Below, piece after piece: positions 8,950 through 17,873 of a DNA stretch of 64,000 nt. Below the pieces are notes generated by a model that searched no databases, was not told the origin of the DNA, and saw only the letters and a program-made list of their open reading frames with translations. The position numbers and the translations under genes were made by a program. Positions within the stretch are counted from its first letter, which is position 1, and each line of letters opens with the position of its first letter. Source of the stretch: Ensifer adhaerens (GTDB lineage: Bacteria; Pseudomonadota; Alphaproteobacteria; Rhizobiales; Rhizobiaceae); contig NZ_LAZS01000014.1 of NCBI RefSeq assembly GCF_002007205.1, positions 248,001 to 312,000 of the forward strand. Reading direction: 5' to 3'.

Positions 8950-10182
8950 CTACTCCGCCGCTTCCGATAGCGGATCCTTGACCGGCACGGCGAGCAGTTC
9001 CGAGCGAACGGTGCGGCGATACCAGACGTAGCTCACGATACAGACGAGCCCGAAGCATGGAATGATCGTGCCGAGCGCCAGCACCGGAACACCGGTCGCA
9101 GCGGCGATTGCGCCGCCGACCAGGCCTGCGCCCATCTGGACGAAACCCATCATCGCCGAGGCCGTGCCGGCGATCTCGGGAAACGGCGCCATCGCCGCGG
9201 TCATCATGTAGGGCATGACGAAGGCGATGCCGAAGGAATAGATGCCGATCGGCAGCATGACCGAGAGAAAGCTCGGCAAAATCAGGTGCATGCTATAGGC
9301 GAGCATCAGGCTGGCCGCGCCGATGAAGACGAGACCGACCGGCACGAGCGCCTGCGGCGTAAAACGGCGCAGCAGCAGCCGCACGGTCACAGCACCCGAA
9401 AAGAACAGGCCGGACTGCATCAGCATGCCGACGCCGAATTCGGTCGGCGTCAGTCCCACTTCGTTGATCAGCACGAAGGGCAGCATCGTCGCCCAGGCGT
9501 AGAGCGCACCGACGGCACCGGCAATGACGAGGGTGGACGAGATAAAGCGGCTGTCGCTGAGAAGCGAACGATAGGCTGCAAGGATCGGTTTCAGATGCCC
9601 TTTGGTCGGATCGGGCGTCGCGGTCTCCGCCATGAAGAAGTGCACGGTGAGGCAAGCCATGGCGGCAAAGCCGACCATCAGGAAAAAGATCGACTGCCAG
9701 CCGAAGAGCCCGAGCGCCAGGCCGCCGAGCGTCGGCGAAAAGGCCGGCCCCAACGCCAGCATCATGCCGATCATGTTCATGATGCGTGCGGCTTCGGTCC
9801 CGGTGAACTGGTCGCGCACGATCGCCCGCGCCACCGTCATGCCGACGGAAGCGCCAATGCCCTGAACAAGCCGGCCGGCGAGCAGCACTGCAACCGAAGG
9901 CGCAAAGGCCGCCATCAGGCTGCCGACGAGGTAGATCGCCATGAAGATCAGAGTCGCCCGGCGGCGACCGATCACGTCGGAGAGCGTACCGGAGACGAGC
10001 TGGGCAAAGGCGAAACCGGCAAAATAAAGCGACAGCGTCATCTTGATCGCCGCTTCGCTGGAGGAGAAGGCACGCACCAGTTCGGGCATCGCCGGCGTAT
10101 AGAGCGCCATGGAAACGGGACCGAGCGCCACAAGGAACGCGCCGATGATGCTCGTGCGCCGCTCGCTCATGCGGCGCGTCAT
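8950..10182 (-). CDS. Bcr/CflA-type MFS multidrug efflux transporter
   Basis: About 410 residues with 12 membrane segments. The N-terminus SIIGAFLVALGPVSMALYTP and the motif FAQLVSGTLSDVIGRRRATL (MFS motif A, with GRR) are typical of the Bcr/CflA subfamily (drug:H+ antiporters with 12 segments). The start is set at the ATG at 10182 because it overlaps the stop of the MarR gene by 4 nt (ATGA) and directly precedes the first helix; the frame opens 20 codons earlier inside the MarR gene. Coupling to the MarR regulator predicts induction of efflux by the ligand of that regulator. The substrate is unknown. Confidence 0.9.
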   Translation of the reverse strand: MTRRMSERRTSIIGAFLVALGPVSMALYTPAMPELVRAFSSSEAAIKMTLSLYFAGFAFAQLVSGTLSDVIGRRRATLIFMAIYLVGSLMAAFAPSVAVLLAGRLVQGIGASVGMTVARAIVRDQFTGTEAARIMNMIGMMLALGPAFSPTLGGLALGLFGWQSIFFLMVGFAAMACLTVHFFMAETATPDPTKGHLKPILAAYRSLLSDSRFISSTLVIAGAVGALYAWATMLPFVLINEVGLTPTEFGVGMLMQSGLFFSGAVTVRLLLRRFTPQALVPVGLVFIGAASLMLAYSMHLILPSFLSVMLPIGIYSFGIAFVMPYMMTAAMAPFPEIAGTASAMMGFVQMGAGLVGGAIAAATGVPVLALGTIIPCFGLVCIVSYVWYRRTVRSELLAVPVKDPLSEAAE

Positions 10183-10685
10183 TGCGCGGCTCCGACCCGG
10201 ACTTCGGCCTTCTCGGCTGTTGTTTCTTTTCCGGCTACGCACGGATCGAGATGACGCAGGTTGTCGCGCAGGATGCGCAGGTTGGAGCAGAGAAGCGCGC
10301 GCGCTTCCGCGTCGAGCCCTTCTGTATAGGCATTCATCATTTCGCGCAGCCCGGTCATCAGTTCGTTGAGCAGCGGACCGGCCTTTTCGGTGATCACCAC
10401 GTTCTTGGCGCGGCGATCGGCCGGATCCTGAACGCGGGCGACGAGCCCGGTCGCTTCCAGCCGGTCGAGATAGGCCGACAGCGTCATCGGCTCGATGCCC
10501 ATGCGCGTGGCGATTTCGGCCTGCTTGATGCCTTCGGTGAGCGCCACCTGGATCAGGGTGCGTGCCTCGCCGGGCGTGATGCCCAGATCCATGGCATTGA
10601 CCTTGCGGTCGAAGGCCCCGCGCAATAGGCGCGAGACATCGGTCAGAAGCATTCCAATGGTTTCGGATTCAAGCTTGAAGGGCAT
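10179..10685 (-). CDS. MarR family transcriptional regulator
   Basis: The 168-residue protein has a winged helix-turn-helix: recognition region IKQAEIATRMGIEPMTLSAY at residues about 53-72, followed by the wing motif DPADRRAKNVVITEKAG, which is the DxRxxR signature of MarR proteins. It is first in a two-gene operon with the MFS efflux gene (4-nt overlap). A near-perfect inverted repeat lies 18 nt upstream of its start and is the probable operator, so autorepression is likely. No clear Shine-Dalgarno precedes the ATG. Confidence 0.92.
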   Translation of the reverse strand: MPFKLESETIGMLLTDVSRLLRGAFDRKVNAMDLGITPGEARTLIQVALTEGIKQAEIATRMGIEPMTLSAYLDRLEATGLVARVQDPADRRAKNVVITEKAGPLLNELMTGLREMMNAYTEGLDAEARALLCSNLRILRDNLRHLDPCVAGKETTAEKAEVRVGAAQ

Positions 10686-10702
10686 CGCGATCGTTCACAA
10701 AT

Positions 10703-10729
10703 GGTATAATAAGTTTTACTTATCATACC
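10703..10729. promoter_or_regulatory. Inverted-repeat operator upstream of the MarR-MFS operon
   Basis: Arms GGTATAATAAGT (10703-10714) and ACTTATCATACC (10718-10729) are separated by TTT; 11 of 12 positions are complementary. Spacing and length are usual for a MarR dimer site. On the minus strand TATTAT inside the site could serve as the -10 element, so binding would block the promoter. Confidence 0.8.
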
Positions 10730-10843
10730 CTCTGCAAACGTTCAACGCGAGACGCCATCTTTCCTTTACCAGTTTAACGGTAAAACCTGCAAGGATTCAA
10801 CGTATTACCGCGCATCCACGCGCGTAACCGTCGTGGTCGCGCC

Positions 10844-12670
10844 TCAGCCCTCGAGCTCCTCGCGCAGCATCTCGAGCTCCAGCCATTCCTCTTCCATGCG
10901 GGCGAGATCAGCACGCAGTTTCTCAAGTTCCTTGGCGAGTTTCGCAAAAGCATTTGGATCTTTTGTGAAAAGATCTGGGTCCGCCATCTTTTCTTCGCGC
11001 TTGGCCGCCTCGGCCTCCGCCTTGGCGATCTCCTTCGGCAGGTTTTCGAGCGCGAATTTCTGCTTGTAGGAAAGCTTGCCCTTGGCGGCCTTGGGCGCTT
11101 CGGCAGCGGGTGCGGCTGCGTCCGCCTTGGCTTTTTCCGCCTTCTCGGCCTTGCGCTTCTCTTCGATCGCGCCCTTGCGCTGCGCCATCATGTCGGTATA
11201 GCCGCCGGCATATTCGATCCAGCGTCCATCCGGCGCCTCCGGGTTCGCCGGCGCGATCGTCGAAGTGACGGTGCGGTCGAGGAAGTCGCGATCGTGGCTG
11301 ACGAGGATAACCGTTCCGGCAAAGCCGGCGACAATCTCCTGCAGGAGGTCGAGTGTCTCGATGTCGAGGTCGTTGGTCGGCTCGTCGAGGATCAGAAGGT
11401 TCGTCGCCCGCGAAAGGATGCGCGCCAGCATCAGCCGCGCGCGCTCGCCGCCCGAGAGTTCACGGATCGGGGTGCGCGCCTGCTCCGGCTGGAACAGGAA
11501 GTCCTTCATGTAGCCGGTGACGTGGCGCTGCTCGCCATTGACGAGCAGGTTGTCGCCGCGCCCGTCGGTCAGGTAATGCGCCAGCGTGTCGTCGAGATTG
11601 AGGTCTTCGCGCTTCTGGTCGAGCGTCGCGATTTCGAGATTGGTGCCGAGCTTCACCGTGCCGGCGTCCGGCTCGATCTGCCCCGTCAGCATTTTCAACA
11701 GCGTCGTCTTGCCGGCGCCGTTCGGGCCGACGAGGCCGATGCGGTCGCCACGATGCACGCGGATCGAGAACGGCGCGACGATGGTGCGCTCGCCATAGGC
11801 CTTGGTGATCTTCTCAGCCTCGATCACCAGCTTGCCGGATTCCTTGGCGTCGGCGGCCGTCGCCTGCACGGTCCCCTGCGGCCCCTTGTGGCCGCGATAG
11901 GTCGCCCGCATGGTCTGCAACTCACCGAGGCGGCGCATGTTGCGCTTGCGTCGCGCGGTCACACCATAGCGCAGCCAGTGTTCCTCGCGCTCGATCGCCT
12001 TGCCGAGCTTGTGCTGCTCCAGTTCTTCCGCCTCCAGCACCTCGTCGCGCCAGGCCTCGAAATGGGCAAAACCGCGGTCGAGCCGGCGCGACTGGCCGCG
12101 GTCGAGCCAGACGGTCGCGGTCGATACCTTCTCCAGGAAGCGCCGGTCGTGCGAGATCAGCACCAGCGCCGAACGGCTGCGGGTGAGTTCGTCTTCGAGC
12201 CACTCGATCGTCGGCAGGTCGAGATGGTTGGTCGGTTCGTCAAGCAGGAGAATGTCCGGCTCCGGCGCCATGACGCGGGCAAGCGCGGCCCGGCGCGCCT
12301 CGCCGCCGGAAAGCCGCTTCGGGTCCTCTTCGCCGGTCAGGCCGAGATGCTGCAGCAGGTAGGCAACGCGATAGGGATCGTCGCTCGGGCCAAGGCCCGC
12401 CTCGGCATAGGCCTGAACCGTGTCGTAACCGTCGAAATCCGGCGCCTGATGCAGATAGCGGATGGTCGCCGAAGGATGACGGAAGACCTCGCCCGACTGC
12501 GCCTCGGCAAGCCCCGCGGCGATCTTCATCAGCGTCGACTTGCCCGAGCCGTTGCGGCCGACCAGGCAGATGCGGTCGCCCGGCTCCACCTGCAGGTTGG
12601 CCCCGGCCAGAAGGGGCGCGCCGCCGAAGGTGAGGAAGATGTCGTCGAGTTTCAGAATGGGAGGCGCCAA
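10844..12670 (-). CDS. ABC-F family ATPase (Uup-like)
   Basis: The 608-residue soluble protein has two ATPase domains: Walker A VGRNGSGKST (about 37-46), signature RLSGGEARRAAL and Walker B DILLLDEPTNHLDL; then Walker A VGPNGAGKTT, signature ELSGGERARL and LILDEPTNDLD. An interdomain linker and a C-terminal Glu/Lys-rich coiled coil (about 520-608) make it Uup-like. ABC-F proteins act on ribosomes or, for Uup, on DNA/ribosome quality control; they are not transporters. No ATG fits: the start is TTG at 12670, three nt after the stop of the thiamine pyrophosphokinase gene, with GGAG upstream, so translation is coupled. Confidence 0.92.
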   Translation of the reverse strand: MAPPILKLDDIFLTFGGAPLLAGANLQVEPGDRICLVGRNGSGKSTLMKIAAGLAEAQSGEVFRHPSATIRYLHQAPDFDGYDTVQAYAEAGLGPSDDPYRVAYLLQHLGLTGEEDPKRLSGGEARRAALARVMAPEPDILLLDEPTNHLDLPTIEWLEDELTRSRSALVLISHDRRFLEKVSTATVWLDRGQSRRLDRGFAHFEAWRDEVLEAEELEQHKLGKAIEREEHWLRYGVTARRKRNMRRLGELQTMRATYRGHKGPQGTVQATAADAKESGKLVIEAEKITKAYGERTIVAPFSIRVHRGDRIGLVGPNGAGKTTLLKMLTGQIEPDAGTVKLGTNLEIATLDQKREDLNLDDTLAHYLTDGRGDNLLVNGEQRHVTGYMKDFLFQPEQARTPIRELSGGERARLMLARILSRATNLLILDEPTNDLDIETLDLLQEIVAGFAGTVILVSHDRDFLDRTVTSTIAPANPEAPDGRWIEYAGGYTDMMAQRKGAIEEKRKAEKAEKAKADAAAPAAEAPKAAKGKLSYKQKFALENLPKEIAKAEAEAAKREEKMADPDLFTKDPNAFAKLAKELEKLRADLARMEEEWLELEMLREELEG

Positions 12671-12673
12671 GGC

Positions 12674-13336
12674 TCAGGCTCCGGAAAGATCATAGGGGCG
12701 GGCGAGCACGATGGCGCGGCCGCTCTTGAGAGAGAAGCGAAGGGGACCCTCCGCAACGTTGGACACGGTTCGGGACGAGCCGAACGGCAAGGTGAAATCG
12801 TCGAGCGGATAGCGCGCATTGACGATCGAAAGACCGGTCAGCTCGGTCAACCCGAGCACCGAGAAGAGACAACCCTTGGGCAGGTCGAGATCAAGCGTAC
12901 CGGCCAGCAGCGGATAGGCCTCTTCTTCGCCCGAGGTCATCAACACGGAAAGGCCGCGTTCGGCAAGGGCAACGGCCTGCAGCAGGTGCAGGAACGCATG
13001 GTCACTGCGGGTGCCGCCAAGCGCGCCTGCAAAGATGAGGTGGTCGGCGCCGCGCGACAAGGCGGCCTCGACCGCGATCTCGCCGTCGGTCGCCGCCTTT
13101 GCCGCCGGATAGGGTTCGCGCGGGACGGAGGCGTATTCCGAAAGAAGGGCCTCCTCGGTCGAGTCGAAATCACCGACCCACACATCCGGCACGATGCCGA
13201 GCAAACGGGCATGGCGCATGCCGCCATCAGCCGCGACAAAGCGACTTCCGGCCAGCTGGTGTGTCAGCCGGTCGGTCGACGAAAGGGCGCCGCCAAGCAG
13301 TATGGTGAAGGTCGATCGAGCCATGGCAAAGCCCAT
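12674..13336 (-). CDS. Thiamine pyrophosphokinase (thiamine diphosphokinase)
   Basis: The 220-residue protein has FVAADGGMRHARLLGIVPDV with the AADGG motif, then VGDFDSTE (metal and ATP binding) and GALGGTRSDHAFLHL, all hallmarks of the TPK family. It converts thiamine plus ATP to thiamine diphosphate. This fits the thiamine uptake operon thiBPQ, under a TPP riboswitch, 700 bp away on the other strand. A start at the ATG at 13324 (MARSTF) is an equally possible alternative; neither has a strong ribosome-binding site. The stop is 3 nt from the TTG start of the ABC-F gene. Confidence 0.9.
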   Translation of the reverse strand: MGFAMARSTFTILLGGALSSTDRLTHQLAGSRFVAADGGMRHARLLGIVPDVWVGDFDSTEEALLSEYASVPREPYPAAKAATDGEIAVEAALSRGADHLIFAGALGGTRSDHAFLHLLQAVALAERGLSVLMTSGEEEAYPLLAGTLDLDLPKGCLFSVLGLTELTGLSIVNARYPLDDFTLPFGSSRTVSNVAEGPLRFSLKSGRAIVLARPYDLSGA

Positions 13337-13408
13337 AGCGCAAAGGACCGCCGAAGGAAAACGAAGAAAACCGTCGGACGACCGGATCTCGAGATTTTGC
13401 GGAGACCG

Positions 13409-13894
13409 TCAGTGGCCTTCCGGCACCGGATCGGGAAAAAGCATGCCGGCATAAATGCCGGGGGTCGATTCCGGAATCTCGATGGCGGCGACCATCCGCT
13501 CGTAAAACTTCGCCGGCCCGACGCCGCCGATGACGGCATAGCCGTAGCCGGCCTCGCGCATCGCCCTAAGGCTCGCAAGCAGCAACGCCTCGCCGATACC
13601 CTGCCCGCGCATGCGCTCATCAACACCGGTCGGGCCGAAGAAGCCGAGCGCGGTGACGTCGTGGCAGGCAAAGCCAACGACCCTGTCGTCCTGCACCGCG
13701 ATGTGCATTCGCGTCGGGGTCGAGGAGAAGGCAGCCTCCGCCTCGCCGGCCCAACCGGCGCCGAAGCTCTCTTCGATCCAGGAGACGACCAGGCGGCGCT
13801 CCGGCGCCATGGCGCGGCGGATGCTGATGCCTGCACCGAGCCGCGACTGCGGCTTGGCCGGCAGGGCATACAGTCGAACGAGCATATCGGGCAT
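13409..13894 (-). CDS. GNAT family N-acetyltransferase
   Basis: The 161-residue protein has the acetyl-CoA binding motif MRGQGIGEALLLASLRAM (Q/RxxGxG/A) and the upstream strand IAVQDDRVVGFACHD. The acceptor substrate is unknown. The frame is open from 14005, but a GAGGAGG sequence 7 nt before the ATG at 13894 sets the start; the upstream in-frame ATGs lack such a site. It lies between thiamine pyrophosphokinase and the TPP riboswitch, divergent from thiB. Confidence 0.85.
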   Translation of the reverse strand: MPDMLVRLYALPAKPQSRLGAGISIRRAMAPERRLVVSWIEESFGAGWAGEAEAAFSSTPTRMHIAVQDDRVVGFACHDVTALGFFGPTGVDERMRGQGIGEALLLASLRAMREAGYGYAVIGGVGPAKFYERMVAAIEIPESTPGIYAGMLFPDPVPEGH

Positions 13895-14033
13895 CGCGGC
13901 CTCCTCACGGTTGCTTGCCATGATGTCATAACGCAATTGCCGGTGAGCGGGAACGCCCGATGCGCGATGCGTCACAGACGCAAACATTGCTTGCCATGGA
14001 ACCAACGCGGCGGTAAATCTCTTGCCGCTCTAA

Positions 14034-14129
14034 CGGGGTGCCTCCCGACCGCATGGCGGCCGGAGGCTGAGAGGCGTCACAACGCCAACCCGCGGAACCT
14101 GATCCGGCTCATACCGGCGGAGGGATTAG
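14034..14129 (+). promoter_or_regulatory. TPP riboswitch (THI box) upstream of thiBPQ
   Basis: The conserved elements occur in order: GGGGTGCC (14035-14042), a P3-type stem, GGCTGAGAGG (about 14075), ACCC, GCGGAACCTGATCCGG (from 14092) and ATACCGGCGGAGGGA (14111-14125). These are the core consensus segments of the thiamine diphosphate aptamer. The ATG of thiB is about 65 nt downstream. No strong terminator is visible between aptamer and start, so control may be on translation through the GGGAGAGAGG ribosome-binding site. Confidence 0.95.
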
Positions 14130-14193
14130 ACGCGATCGGATCGATACGCCCTTTTCCCATGCAACAACGAACTTTGGGAGAGAGGTGCTCGCC

Positions 14194-15222
14194 ATGTCCA
14201 ATTCATCGCAACTCAAATTGTTTAGCCGGCTAGCTCTTGCTACGGCCGCAAGCCTGGCTTTTGTCGGCGTTGCTTCCGCGGCCGACAAGACGCTGACCGT
14301 CTACACCTATGAAAGCTTCATCACCGAATGGGGTCCGGGCGCCAAGGTGGCGGAAGCCTTCGAGAAGACCTGCGAATGCAAGGTCAACTATGTCGGCGTC
14401 GCCGACGGCGTCGAGCTGCTGACCCGCCTGAAGCTCGAAGGCACGGCTTCCAAGGCCGATATCGTGCTTGGCCTCGACACCAACCTCGTCGCTGAAGCCA
14501 AGGCCACCGGTTTCTTCGCACCGCACGGCATCGAGGCAACCGGCCTTACGGTGCCCGGCAATTTTTCCGATGACACGTTCCTGCCCTACGACTACGGCCA
14601 CTTCGCCGTCGTCTACGACACCGAGACGCTGAAGACGCCGCCGAAGAGCCTGAAGGAGCTGGTAGAAGGCGATCCGTCGCAGAAGATCGTCATCGAGGAT
14701 CCGCGTACGTCGACGCCGGGCCTCGGCCTCCTGCTCTGGGTCAAGGCCGTCTATGGCGACGAGGCGGGTGCCGCCTGGACGAAACTGAAAGACCGCGTTC
14801 TGACCGTCACCCCCGGCTGGTCGGAAGCCTATGGCCTCTTCACCAAGGGCGAGGCGCCGATGGTGCTTTCCTACACCACCTCGCCCGCCTACCACATGGT
14901 CGCCGAAAACACCGAGCGTTACCAGGCGGCCGCCTTTTCCGAAGGGCACTACATCCAGATCGAAGTCGCCGGCATGACCAGGAACGCCAAGGAGCCGGAA
15001 CTGGCAAAGCAGTTCCTCGCCTTCATGACCGGTCCGGACTTCCAGTCGATCATCCCGACGACGAACTGGATGATGCCGGTCGCAGCGACCACGGAGCCGC
15101 TGCCGGACGCCTTCAACAAGCTGGTCAAGCCGGAAAACACCTTCCTCCTGCCCTCGGAGGACGTGGCGAAGAACCGCAAGGCCTGGATCGACGAATGGCT
15201 CGCCGCCATGAGCAAGAACTGA
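14194..15222 (+). CDS. thiB: Thiamine ABC transporter periplasmic binding protein
   Basis: The 342-residue protein has a signal peptide ending at [17 protein letters not shown]. The mature start [17 protein letters not shown] and the [23 protein letters not shown] and [20 protein letters not shown] segments match ThiB/TbpA, which binds thiamine and its phosphates. The ATG at 14194 follows GGGAGAGAGG; the frame opens with a GTG three codons earlier, which is less likely. It is the first gene of thiBPQ and lies under the TPP riboswitch, so it should be repressed by thiamine diphosphate. Confidence 0.95.
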   Translation: MSNSSQLKLFSRLALATAASLAFVGVASAADKTLTVYTYESFITEWGPGAKVAEAFEKTCECKVNYVGVADGVELLTRLKLEGTASKADIVLGLDTNLVAEAKATGFFAPHGIEATGLTVPGNFSDDTFLPYDYGHFAVVYDTETLKTPPKSLKELVEGDPSQKIVIEDPRTSTPGLGLLLWVKAVYGDEAGAAWTKLKDRVLTVTPGWSEAYGLFTKGEAPMVLSYTTSPAYHMVAENTERYQAAAFSEGHYIQIEVAGMTRNAKEPELAKQFLAFMTGPDFQSIIPTTNWMMPVAATTEPLPDAFNKLVKPENTFLLPSEDVAKNRKAWIDEWLAAMSKN

Positions 15223-15229
15223 GGCCGGA

Positions 15230-16855
15230 TTGTTCGCACTGCGCGAAAACCGCATGACAGTGGTCGCCGGGGCAGCCTGCCTCGGCGCCTTCGTCCTTTT
15301 CGTCGGCCTTGCGATCGTCGCCTTGCTGAGCCAGACCGGCGGCGCGAGCGACGATGCGCTGTTCGACGCCTATATCTGGCGCGTCACCCGCTTCACGCTG
15401 CTGCAGGCGACCCTCTCGACGCTTCTGTCGGTGCTTTTCGCCATCCCCGTCGCCCGGGCGCTGGCGCGGCGGCCGCAATTCTTCGGTCGTATCTGGCTGT
15501 TGCGGTTGATGGCGCTGCCGCTCGGCCTGCCCGTGCTTGTCGGCGCGCTTGGCTTGATCGAGATCTGGGGGCGCCAGGGCTTCCTCAATTCCGGCCTGCG
15601 GTGGCTCGGTCTTGCCCAGCCGGTCAGCATCTACGGTCTGTTCGGCATCCTGCTCGCGCATGTCTTCTTCAACATGCCGCTTGCGGCGCGCCTGTTTTTG
15701 GCCGGGCTCGAGCGCATACCCGCCGAGTATTGGCGCAGTGCCGCCAATCTCGGCATGCCATCGCGCGCGCTCTTCCGCTTCATCGAATGGCCTGTCCTGC
15801 GCGGCCTCCTTCCGGGTGCCGCCGGCCTGGTCTTCATGCTCTGCGCCACCAGCTTTACCCTGGTGCTGACGCTTGGCGGCGGCCCCGCGGCCAGCACCAT
15901 CGAGGTGGCGATCTACCAGGCGCTGCGCTTCGATTTCGATCCGCCGCGCGCCATCGCATTGTCGGCCCTGCAGATCACCATGACCGGCCTGCTGCTGCTC
16001 CTGCTCCGTCACCTGGCGACCGAGCCGGAAGAGGGCATGACCGGTGGTCACACAGTGCGTCGCTTCGACGGCATGTCAAGGATCTCGCGCGTCAGTGATG
16101 GCGCCTGGATCACCATTGCTTTTCTGTTTCTCGCCGCGCCGCTGGTCGCGGTTCTCATCTCCGGTCTCGAAGCCGATCTGTTGAAGCTCGCCCGCGATCC
16201 GGCAGTGCACCGGGCGCTGCTGACAAGTGCGGCAATCGCGCTCGCCTCGGCACTCGCCTCCGTCACCATGGCAGCCGTGATGATCCGGGCGGCGGCAACC
16301 GCCACCGCGCCGCGTCACACGACGTCGCTCGCCCGCGGCTTTGCCGGCGCCATCGCCGCCAGCACCTCGCTGATCCTGCTTGTGCCGCCGGTGGTGCTTG
16401 GCGCCGGCTGGTTCCTGCTCCTTCGCCCCTTTGGCGACGTCGCGCGCTTTGCGCCTGCCATCGTCGTTGCGATCAACGCGCTGATGGCGCTGCCCTTCGT
16501 CCATCGCATCCTCGCGCCTGCAATGGCGACCCACGCGGCCCGGTCCGGACGGCTGACGGCAAGCCTTGGCATCCGTGGATTTGATCGCCTGCGATGGATC
16601 GACTTTCCGGCACTCCGCAAGCCTCTGCTGATGGCACTTTCCTTCGCCATGGCGCTGTCGCTCGGCGACCTCGGCGCCGTCGCCCTCTTTGGCAGCCAAG
16701 ACATGGTGACGCTGCCCTGGCTGCTCTATAGCCGCATGGGCAGCTACCGCACCGCCGACGCCGCCGGCCTCGCCCTTTTCCTCGGGCTTCTCTGCCTGAT
16801 CTTCACCATCCTCGGCACGGCCGAAAACGGCCGCCGGCGGGAAGGCAAAGCATGA
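15230..16855 (+). CDS. thiP: Thiamine ABC transporter permease
   Basis: The 541-residue protein holds two fused MetI-type permease halves with about 12 membrane segments, as is usual for ThiP (around 535 residues). EAA-type loops occur twice: around IPAEYWRSAANLGMPSRALF and in the second half at TASLGIRGFDRLRWIDFPAL. The start is a TTG at 15230, 7 nt after the thiB stop with GAGG at proper distance; the ATG at 15254 has no ribosome-binding site. The end overlaps thiQ by 4 nt. Confidence 0.93.
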   Translation: MFALRENRMTVVAGAACLGAFVLFVGLAIVALLSQTGGASDDALFDAYIWRVTRFTLLQATLSTLLSVLFAIPVARALARRPQFFGRIWLLRLMALPLGLPVLVGALGLIEIWGRQGFLNSGLRWLGLAQPVSIYGLFGILLAHVFFNMPLAARLFLAGLERIPAEYWRSAANLGMPSRALFRFIEWPVLRGLLPGAAGLVFMLCATSFTLVLTLGGGPAASTIEVAIYQALRFDFDPPRAIALSALQITMTGLLLLLLRHLATEPEEGMTGGHTVRRFDGMSRISRVSDGAWITIAFLFLAAPLVAVLISGLEADLLKLARDPAVHRALLTSAAIALASALASVTMAAVMIRAAATATAPRHTTSLARGFAGAIAASTSLILLVPPVVLGAGWFLLLRPFGDVARFAPAIVVAINALMALPFVHRILAPAMATHAARSGRLTASLGIRGFDRLRWIDFPALRKPLLMALSFAMALSLGDLGAVALFGSQDMVTLPWLLYSRMGSYRTADAAGLALFLGLLCLIFTILGTAENGRRREGKA

Positions 16856-17571
16856 CCCATCCCGCCCCTGCGATAGAATTGCGCGATGTCGAGGTCCGTT
16901 TCGAAACGGCCGCGCTCAACTTCGATTGCGCCATCGCCGCCGGCGGCATCGTCGCCGTTGCCGGCGCCTCCGGCTCCGGCAAATCGACGCTGCTGCACCT
17001 CATCGCCGGGTTCGAGGATCCCGATCGCGGCGAGATCCGCATCCTCGGCGAGAACGTCGCCGACCGGGCGCCGTCGGAACGACCGGTCTCGATGATCTTC
17101 CAGGACAACAATCTCTTTGCGCATCTCGACGTCGAAACCAACATCGGCCTCGGCATCGACCCGGCGCTTCGGCTGACCGCGCTCGACCGCCGGAGGATCG
17201 AAGAGGCGCTACGCCGCGTCGGGCTCGTAGGCTTCGGCAAACGGCTGCCGCCGACGCTTTCGGGCGGCGAGCGCCAACGGGTCGCGCTCGCCCGTGCGCT
17301 CGTGCGGAACCGGCCACTGCTGCTGCTTGATGAACCCTTCGCAGCGCTCGATCCCGGGATGCGCGCCGGCATGCGCACGCTCCTGCGTGAGCTGCACGCG
17401 GAGGAACGCAAGACGATCCTGATGATCACGCACCATCCCGAAGACGTGAAGGCATTGGCCGATAGCGTGCTTTTTCTCGACCGGGGGCGTATCATTGCAA
17501 ACGACACCCTCGACCGCTTTCTGGAGCGGCGGGACAATGCGGCGATCGACCGCTTTCTCGGTAATGCTTGA
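16852..17571 (+). CDS. thiQ: Thiamine ABC transporter ATP-binding protein
   Basis: The 239-residue ATPase shows Walker A GASGSGKST (about 41-49), the Q-loop SMIFQDNNLFAHLDV, signature TLSGGERQRVALARAL and Walker B LLLLDEPFAALDPGMR. The Q-loop DNNLFAHL is typical of ThiQ. It energises thiamine uptake with ThiB and ThiP. ATGA overlap with thiP shows coupling. No clear terminator follows. Confidence 0.93.
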   Translation: MTHPAPAIELRDVEVRFETAALNFDCAIAAGGIVAVAGASGSGKSTLLHLIAGFEDPDRGEIRILGENVADRAPSERPVSMIFQDNNLFAHLDVETNIGLGIDPALRLTALDRRRIEEALRRVGLVGFGKRLPPTLSGGERQRVALARALVRNRPLLLLDEPFAALDPGMRAGMRTLLRELHAEERKTILMITHHPEDVKALADSVLFLDRGRIIANDTLDRFLERRDNAAIDRFLGNA

Positions 17572-17873
17572 GGCTACGGGCCGGATTCTCTGCGCCCTCG
17601 GCCGATTGCCACAATTTGACCGCGGCGCCATGCGACGCGCGAAATATCCGGCAGGGTGCGAATATTCGCGCATCCGTTGCCGTGATACCACGGGGCAACT
17701 ATTTCTACCGGGACAAACTAGGCAGGTGGCGCTGAAATCAGATACAGCAAGACCAGGATCGAGAGGTCGCGGCAGAGCAACGCTGCCGGGCTGAAAAAGT
17801 AGGACTTTCAACGCTGTCGCTCCACTTTCCCGCAGGATACGGGCGGGGCGGCGGACGGGAAACGGGCTGAGGC
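17572..17873. other. Intergenic region between thiQ and the M48 protease gene
   Basis: No gene is supported. It holds a perfect 12-bp palindrome GCGAATATTCGC at 17658-17669, which can also pair in part with GCGCGAAATAT at about 17637, and a hairpin GTTGCC-GTG/CAC-GGCAAC with a 2-nt bulge at 17676-17699. Neither is followed by a good T-run, so they are not typical terminators; they could be operator or mRNA structure. Confidence 0.45.

Noticed and set aside
11294-14233. A 979-codon plus-strand frame across the ABC-F, thiamine kinase and GNAT genes
   Set aside because: It spans three well supported minus-strand genes and the TPP riboswitch; it is a shadow frame.
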